This document shows, in pieces, positions 57,290 to 64,000 of a stretch of DNA of 64,000 nucleotides. Positions within the stretch are counted from its first letter, which is position 1. The number at the start of each line of letters is the position of its first letter. Source of the DNA: Cryptomeria japonica (lineage: Eukaryota; Streptophyta; Pinopsida; Cupressales; Cupressaceae); NCBI RefSeq assembly GCF_030272615.1, contig NC_081409.1, positions 26,113,406 to 26,177,405 of the forward strand, read 5' to 3'. The notes under the pieces are model-generated. The model searched no databases. It saw only the letters and a list, made by a program, of their open reading frames with translations, and was not told the DNA's origin. The position numbers and the translations under genes were made by a program.

Positions 57290-59436
57290 GAAGATGTGCA
57301 AAATTCGCCAAAGCTTGAGAAAGAATGTAGGGCCCACCCACTTAGGCGAAATTGAAGATGGCATAGAATAAAAATGATATAAATTTCCTAGTTGGCAATA
57401 AAAGATGACATGGCATTCCAAGAGAATTAAAGATGGCAAGTATGATGAGTTGGCATTTAAGCAATTAAAGTCACAAAAAAAAAGAATGGCATGCATTCCT
57501 CAAATTCGAATTTCTAGAAGGAGATTTAAAACAAATAAAACTTTCTAAAACATGATGGAAGCTTCTAAGGATAAAATTCCAACTTCTTAGAGGGAGGATA
57601 AAACAATAAAACTTTCTAATTTTTGAGAATCTTCAAAGCTTCCTTCTAGAAGAAGGCAAAGGGTTTCAATTTTCTAAAGATAGAATAAAACACAAAGCTT
57701 CTAGAAATTGCTAAGAAGCAATAAAGACATTATGCCCATTCATTAATACTTTGTTTGCCAAGAAGAAGTTTGTATAGCAAAGAAGGAAGCATCAAAACTC
57801 TGTCAAAATTCGCCAAAGTTGAGAGAAGCTAGTAGCTTCAATGCATGATTAGATTATCCAACTTCAAAATCTACCATGTCTACAATTTGGAGATCAAAGT
57901 GAACAGCTCTCAGGCATAAAGATTATTAGATTCATGCCAAAATCTGATCACATTATCAGATTACCTTTGCAGAAGTAAAATAAATTCAAGGGTTTGAAAA
58001 AAAAAATCGAATTCTTCAGAGGAAGCAGCTCCAAAATTCAATTAGATTATCAAATTTTCAAAAGAATTTGGATGAGAAATAAAGCAAAATCAAGGGTTTG
58101 AAGGAAATAAGTTCAATATTTTCCTCAAATTCACCATTGATAACAGTTGGAAGGTGAAAATTCTGCTTCGATCATCTCCAAAAGGAAGAATAAAGCAGCT
58201 CCAAGGGTTTGAAAAGACATTCCAAAGATTCAAGTTCGCCATCACCAAGGTTTGCTAACAAAATTCTAAGTTCACCATTGATCATCCTTGAATTTACCTT
58301 GGGAAAAGAATTCAAATCTGCACATAGACTCCCCCAGAAATCTTTCAAATCTGCCAAAAAACAATTCATCCAAGATCATCCAAGACAGCAAATTGAAAGT
58401 GGACTTGCCTAAGGAAGAATAAATTCTGCCCTGTCAAAAAAAAAGTAATCTAAATTCACATTGTCCAACTGCTGCTATCATGATCAGCAAGAAATTTTTA
58501 ATCATCTCCAAACATTCCTTGGAAGAAAAAGATTGTTCGAATTTGATATACAGCATGAATTGAAATCTGTCTAAGGAAGAAAGCCTTCAAAAGAAATGTG
58601 CTGAAGAATAAGACATGTCTAAAGATTTTTGTCCAAAGAAATTAAGCACAAAATTTGTCCAATAAATTGAGAACTTCGCCTTGCCAAGAGGAAGACATAC
58701 AGGCATGAAAACTTTTCAATAAAAATTTGACACCATCCAAGTTTGCCAAGGATTGGACAAACAAAGCATCATATAAAGATGGAATAAACTTTGCCAAAAA
58801 GATGTGACAGAAAGACAAACTGTCTAATTCATACTGAAATTTACCATGGACAGCGAACACAACAATTCCCAAAATTCACTAAGTACAAGAAAAATGTCCA
58901 AGACAAAAGAGATGCATGATTGTCCAAGTTCACCAAGACATGAAGATTCACCTAAAGATGATTGACCAAAAGATCTTCCATAATCAGATCCAAGACATCA
59001 AGACTGAGACAAAATCATCTAAACTTTTCAAACCCTAAGACACGAAGAAATTGTCCAAACCTTTGCAAGTTTATTCCAATTATCCAGGCATAAATGGAAT
59101 ATGTGAAGATACCTAACCAGAGACCTGAAATTTGAGGAGAAATTTGCCATGCCAAGAGGATAAGATTCTGATCACAATTCACATGAAATCAGACCAGTAA
59201 GTTGGAAGATAATTTTATTTTCCAAAATTTGCGAAATTATTATTTTCAACACTTGAAGATTTTCAAAATTCAAAATTTCTAGAAAGTTCTAGAATATTCC
59301 TGGATAAAATCGAATTTTTGAGAGAGGAAATAAAACTTTCCATTTTAAAACAAAAAACAATAAAAAATTATTTAAAAATTTTTTTAAAAAACAAGAAAAC
59401 AAATTAAAAACTTCTAAATTTAAGAACCCTAAACTC

Positions 59437-59443
59437 TATATAT
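59437..59443 (+). promoter_or_regulatory. TATA box 1 of unit 3
   Basis: TATATAT in AACTCTATATATTTTC, about 400 bp upstream of the gene start, followed by a leader with donor GAG/GTAAAT (59620) and acceptor TTTGCAAATAG (59841). Confidence 0.55.
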
Positions 59444-59843
59444 TTTCAACTAGTTCACTTTCACAATTCATTATTCAGGTTGAAAATTTTGGAGAGCTCT
59501 GCAGAGAAGTTTTCTCTTAAAGTTCTCAAGAATTGTCCAGAAATAAAAAAATTCTAAGTGTTAGAGGTCAAGAAATCAGGAACTTTCTCTGATTTTAGGA
59601 CAGATTTTCAAAATTAGAGGTAAATTTCAGTCATAAAGAGGATTCAAAACCTCAATTTGACTGAATTTCCACACCCTTTTGTCTTAATTTTATCAATTTC
59701 TTGGCCAAACCCTTCACTTTCAATCAGCTTTTTCAAAATTTTAACCCTTTTTCAGGCTGAAAATGAAAATTTAGGAAAGAGAATTAAAAATCAGAATTAA
59801 GTTCTGGAAATAATGTTAAGTTTCATGTGTTTTGCAAATAGCA

Positions 59844-62800
59844 ATGAAGTTCGCCAATAAGGGAGTGCAGCAGGAATCTAAAATCAAGTCAAAATGGAAG
59901 AATATCACCGACACGAATCTCGGGCATGTTGATATGGAAGAGTTCAAGAAAAGGATGAGCGGATATGATGGACACATTCCTACACCGATTGCTCGCAAAA
60001 TGATGCAGAATGGAATTGTCCAAGCAGCTGGATTTCCACCAGCCAAGGAATGTACAGAATTGATAGTCGAATGTGCTTTGCACTATAAAGCACAGTCAAG
60101 AGAAATTATTGCACCAGATGGAAGAGTCTTGGCTAATCTCTCAGAACTGTCCATCCAAGAGGCCTTTGGCATACCAAAGCACAGTAAAACCACCTATAAG
60201 ATTAAGGAGCAAGCCCAGAAGGTCTATGATAGTCAATCCGAACTCCGTGCTGCTTTTGGCTGGAGAAGAGGAGACCTCAAGGAAAAGTACCTAAGTATTT
60301 GCTGCATCCATTCTTCAAGTAAGAATATGGAGATCTCATCCTACTGCTGAATCGAATAATGGGCAGCTCTAAAGGTCAATTGTTCCAAACATGGATGTTT
60401 TATTTCATGGAGGAGATCACTGTAGGAACCAAGTTGTTCAACTGGTCACATATAATCATTGACAATCTTCATGAGCAGTTGATCAGCTTGGAAAGGACAA
60501 AGACATTCCACATGAATTCTTACATAATTTATTTGCTAGTAGTCACCTATAGATATTCAGGACTGATTTGTAAGGGCATAGTAGGGAGTGGGGAGAATGA
60601 GTTTAAGTCATATGATTGTTATCCTCAGTTGTAGCTTAAGGATAAAAGTTTCTTAGCCCATGATGCATTCCTGATGTATATCACCAGAACGTTGCAAGGA
60701 GGTGCTCACAACAGACTTTCTCATGAATCAAAAAGTTTAATAAGCAAGTACGGATCCTGGTTTATCTAGCTTCCAAAGTTCACCTATATCAGAATACAAG
60801 GATTCACTGGCCGTCCTTACCGATTGCCAATCTACCCAACCAACAAGATGATCCTATTAGAAGTTCTCAAACAATTGGAGACATAGCAAAGCTTCAGAAA
60901 AACAAGGCAGAAGGCAGTTGTATCATTTCCATTCTTTATTGGAAATACGGAAGAATCTTGTTCAGCACAAGCAGCTGGAAGTGCCAAGCTAGAGATGCAG
61001 TGGTACCCTTTTACCTTCTACCAATCCAGAGCTAATTTTGACCCTCACCATAACATCAGATCAACAAAGGAAGAAAAATTCAGACATGTAGTGGATATAG
61101 AAGACTATTGGGCAAATGTGGAAGATGAATTTGATATCAGCAAAAGAATGTGTTCCAGGTTGTCAGTCAATTTCATCAGGATGACCGGACCTTTCCTTGT
61201 GCCCTATCAGCTGGAAGATGACGAAGAACATACTCAACCTGGTTTTGATGAGCATGCACCCCTTCCTCATATCAAGTGGTTAGAGCCAGATCATGTAGAC
61301 TTAACCATCCTAATGAAACCAATCATGAAATATACCAGGTGGTGGGTTGGTCAGCAATGTCAAAAGTTGAATAAGAAAAATGTAACTTTGACCTATAACT
61401 TGATGGGAGCAATGGAAGGATATTCTTCGAATGAAGAAGCAACCCAGGCCAAGCAAGAATGCTAAAAGGAAAGGGAAGGCAATTGAAATTGAAGAACCTG
61501 TTCAAAAAAGGCAGAGAATAGAACCGTTTCATTCCGCCACATCAAGGAATGAGAAATACATATTAAATATTGATGAATCGTTGGTTGAAATATAAATTTC
61601 TTCTCCGGTCCATAGAGAAAATGCAAAACTAGTCCATCAAGAAGATGAACAGCCACCATCACCTACTGGAACAGAATTCCTAGAATCAGAGCATGATACA
61701 GATATTGAAGCAAAAGGAGAGTTTCAAGAAGGAATGATTTCCGCTCTTCGGGGAATTGCACATGACCAAGAAACAAAAGAGGACCAAGAAGTGGAAGGCG
61801 TTGAACAGCCTACTGTTCCTGCATGGTTGAGGGAAAGATTAAAAATGAACACACAAGCAGTGGAAGAGCCAGAAGAGAATGGCATGGCTGATTTCTTAGC
61901 CAGGTTAGAGCAAACTGTTGTCAAGAAGCCGGCTAAGAGATATTCTACCATTCAAAGAGATGAAACAGGCAATCGCGCAGTGCAAATAGCAGTGTCTAAA
62001 GTAGATAAGGCAAAGGGGGACATTGGTCAGCATGAGTTTGAAATCGCCACTTTTGACTTGGGACCAACTACAAAGGCCCAAGCAAAGGAAGATCTCGACA
62101 ATTCAGTCACATCCATAAAGGCGCAACTAGATGAAGAAACAAAAAAGAAGCAACAATACAAGAAAGAAGTGGAAGGTCTAAGAGATTATATTTGACACTT
62201 GACTACCAAGCCACTCAATCAAGCAAATCCAGAGACTCCTTTTGGATTCACAACAGGTGGTCAAAGGTTTTGAGGAAGATGCGGTAACAACCAAAGAAAC
62301 TAGAGATTGGATAGAGAGTATAAAAGAAGAAGAAGCCAAGTTCATAGAAGGGATCACATCAGCATATGATCAAACTTCTTCTTTGCTTTCCAGGATTGAG
62401 ACTTTGGCAGAAATATGGGCTGATTTCTAGGATGTCCAAGATAGAATCATTCCATCCCTTAGAGAGCTAAGAGGAATCTCATCTCAAGAGTTGGTCAATC
62501 AAGAGATAATTGAAGCAGGGGTTGTTTATGATTTCCAGATTTGGCTCTGGACACTGATTGCACAGAATGAGGTCTTGGAGAAAGTGAAAATTGATGCTGA
62601 TAAAATAGAGAAGCAGATAAGAGCCATTCAGGATAAAAATTGTCTTATAGTTGCAAAAGTAATTGAGAAAGAAACAATCCGAGAGAGGGATATGCAGTTA
62701 GAGAATCTGAAGATAAAAATACAAGACATCTGCTTTGCCATCTCAAGACAGGTCTTGAAAACCACGTGGCTAAAATATCAAATCTTCTTTCCATCAGAGA

Positions 62801-62969
62801 TGCCTTTCAGAAGCAGCAAGTAGACTGGGAAATGACCTTTTCTCTATGCGTCGATGACTTGGAAGGATTAGAATTCAAAGTCAACCTATTGCCACATGTC
62901 TCCAGGGATGAGATTGACCAGATAGTGTCTAGGTTCACCGAATATCAGAAGAAAGGGGTGCAATCCTAA
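59844..62969 (+). pseudogene. LTR-embedded gene, copy 3
   Basis: The start MKFANKGVQQESKIKSKWKN directly follows the proposed leader acceptor. Conserved order: ITDTNLGHVDMEEFKKRM, GIVQAAGFPPAKECTELIVE, GRVLANLSELSIQEAFGIPK (to 60350), MFYFMEEITVGTKLFNWSHI and NSYIIYLLVV (60359-60634), WYPFTFYQSRANFDPHHNIR, VDIEDYWANVEDEFDISKRM (60995-61465), a basic stretch EEPVQKRQRIE (about 61485-61520), VQIAVSKVDKAKGDIGQHEF (61734-62195), and the coiled-coil C-terminus TRDWIESIKEEEAKFIEGIT ... EIDQIVSRFTEYQKKGVQS (62242-62969). At least five stops and three frameshifts make it a pseudogene; most stops are TAG where a Gln codon is likely. I do not recognise the protein. The basic patch suggests a nuclear role (inference). 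Confidence 0.7.
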
Positions 62970-63027
62970 AAAATAGCATCTCATGCCACTTGTCTCCTTT
63001 GTAATTGATCTTTGATATTATTTTGGG

Positions 63028-63044
63028 AAACCCTAATTAGGGTT
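63028..63044. promoter_or_regulatory. Inverted telo-box of unit 3
   Basis: AAACCCTAATTAGGGTT, 67 bp upstream of TATA box 2. Confidence 0.7.
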
Positions 63045-63110
63045 GTGTTGTTTAGATCTTGACCGTTGATCTTAAATCGATCTCAGCCATTCATTTTTCT
63101 TTCAAAACTC

Positions 63111-63117
63111 TATATAA
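63111..63117 (+). promoter_or_regulatory. TATA box 2 of unit 3
   Basis: TATATAA followed by CCCCTCATTCTCTCATTTCA, a diverged form of the motif after the second TATA boxes of the other units. Confidence 0.6.
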
Positions 63118-63414
63118 ACCCCTCATTCTCTCATTTCAGTGTTGTGGAGAGTTTTATGAGATTGTTGCACGGAGCTATTTGAGTAATAAAATATTCATTA
63201 TCAGTATTGTTTTGAAAAAAAAATTATTGCTAAATGGTTGCATGGTTACATACTCTCTTCAACAAATAGATTAGATTTGCTTAAGTGGTTTGTTTCAAGT
63301 TGTTAGATGAATGATAGATTTGATAGTTTAGATAGGTGAAATCTCGCTCATACTTTTGTTGAATGAATGATTTTCATTTAACATGCAAAGTTAGTCTGAG
63401 CTTTTATGTGGATG

Positions 63415-63619
63415 TATTACAATAATAGATAGTTTCTATTTATTGTTAATGGTTATCTACTATTATATTATGTAAATGCTTAGTTAGCTGTTAGCTAGAA
63501 TAGAATGTTTCTATTCTTCACGATCGTTTCCTAAGGAAACATCGTCTTTCTTCTTGTATATAAAGATCTATTGATTTATGTTAATATTAAGCAAATATTT
63601 TACCAATTACTTCGTAATA
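63415..63619 (+). mobile_element. Short copia-type 5' LTR, element runs off the right edge
   Basis: A roughly 205-bp LTR starting TATTAC and ending GTAATA, a 6-bp inverted repeat at its ends. It has GTATATAAAG (about 63556) as a likely TATA box and is followed at once by a primer-binding site. It sits inside the 3' part of unit 3, so it is the younger insertion. The leader fills 63633-64000; Gag would start beyond the window. Confidence 0.65.
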
Positions 63620-63632
63620 TGGTATCAGAGCC
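63620..63632 (+). other. Primer-binding site, initiator tRNA-Met
   Basis: TGGTATCAGAGCC is a perfect match to the complement of the initiator tRNA-Met 3' end and lies immediately after the LTR. Confidence 0.85.
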
Positions 63633-64000
63633 TGAATAAAGAATTTGTGAATTCTTTTCTAAGATTTTTCAGGCCTCTTGGTTTTGCTGCAGATTTTCGA
63701 AAATTTTTTGTTTTCAAAAGTTTTTCAAACAAAAATTCGTGAAGAATTTTTTCCCTTTTTTTTTAAATCTTCTATTTTTCGAGGTTGTTAAGGACTGTGT
63801 TCATCCCGTGTAACGGGATTCTTCCTATTTGCGTCTGTCTGGCGAGGGTTTTCGGCATTTTTCAGCGCAGTACAAACCCACCATTTTTTCTACAACCTGC
63901 AACTTGGTCAAACCCGCGTTTTCTGACTTTCGGCTAGGGTTTTGACCCTCCTAATTCAGTCGAAAAAAATTCTGAGCATAGATTCGTAGTGGGTTTTTCA

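Larger units (their letters stand above)
56123..63414 (+). mobile_element. Long LTR-like unit with the embedded gene (unit 3)
   Basis: The start TGTTGTGACCTAATTCACAC is nearly identical to those at 39054 and, reversed, 31793. Inside: 110-bp repeats (56.4-56.8 kb), a telo-box palindrome (56722), 42-bp repeats (57.16-57.29 kb), TATA box 1 (59437), a leader with a likely 222-bp intron (59620-59841), the third copy of the gene (59844-62969), an inverted telo-box (63028) and TATA box 2 (63111). The 3' part (GGTTGCATGGTTxCATACTC) matches unit 1 and unit 2. A copia LTR has inserted near 63414, so the CAACA end lies beyond the window. Confidence 0.65.

Noticed and set aside
1-64000. An endogenous plant pararetrovirus or other virus insertion
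   Set aside because: All RT-, protease- and Gag-like remnants fit Ty1/copia, Ty3/gypsy or LINE families. No movement-protein or viral coat signature was seen.

Overview
The window reads as nuclear DNA of a seed plant with a very large, transposon-rich genome. It is AT-rich and has no bacterial-style gene packing. Canonical GT-AG exons of about 85-220 bp are separated by introns of up to about 20 kb, and most of the rest is decayed retrotransposon and DNA-transposon sequence. A gymnosperm (conifer-like) source is my best inference. It rests on intron size, very long LTRs and the general look of the repeats, not on a marker gene.

Host gene. Eight exon candidates lie on the minus strand at 35210-35294, 14988-15090, 14639-14723, 14410-14496, 14119-14213, 3415-3586, 3180-3282 and 2862-3078. 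The first five join in phase into a stretch resembling plant WD40 proteins related to the TFIIIC delta subunit (GTF3C4-like). The last three give an Agenet/Tudor-like segment, and phases are compatible across the 10.5-kb gap, so all may be one gene of more than 32 kb. Its introns hold most of the mobile DNA between 3.6 and 35 kb.

Mobile DNA, left to right: a long LTR end (1-2058); a Ty3/gypsy LTR with primer-binding site and gag start (about 4098-5746) carrying a MITE; a gypsy gag-protease remnant (6.7-7.3 kb, minus); a LINE RT fragment (7.6-7.96 kb); a Ty1/copia gag-protease-preintegrase remnant (8.2-10.7 kb); minisatellites (11.1-11.6 kb); an LTR-like block (11.9-12.8 kb); an LTR with a 337-bp duplication (17.6-18.5 kb); a second copia gag-protease remnant (19.7-20.6 kb); a composite element (20954-31793, minus); a hAT fragment (33.1-33.5 kb); a second MITE (35.9-36.4 kb); a hAT transposase pseudogene (37.4-43.9 kb, minus) split by a 4.5-kb LTR-like insertion (39054-43601); a sister insertion (45063-48872); gypsy pol debris (48.9-50.9 kb, minus); a G/C-tract element with 9-bp target duplication (50964-51870); a gypsy LTR end, PBS and gag start (53.9-54.2 kb); a tRNA-derived SINE head (55.39 kb); and a third long element (56123 to about 63414) entered near its 3' end by a copia LTR that runs off the right edge.

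The most unusual system is a family of very long LTR-like units with TGTTGTGAC...CATCAACA-type ends. Where complete they show: a U3-like zone with element-specific tandem repeats, often palindromic; a first TATA box; a leader intron; a roughly 3-kb gene for a large protein I do not recognise, with basic nuclear-localisation-like patches and coiled-coil segments; then an inverted telo-box (AAACCCTAATTAGGGTTT), a second TATA box and the 3' end. Three degraded copies of the gene are present (22.1-26.7, 27.5-29.8 and 59.8-63.0 kb). Two units (39.1-43.6 and 45.1-48.9 kb) keep the framework but lack the gene. The repeat periods in several of these units (42, 84 and about 167 bp) are close to multiples of one another and of the DNA helical repeat.
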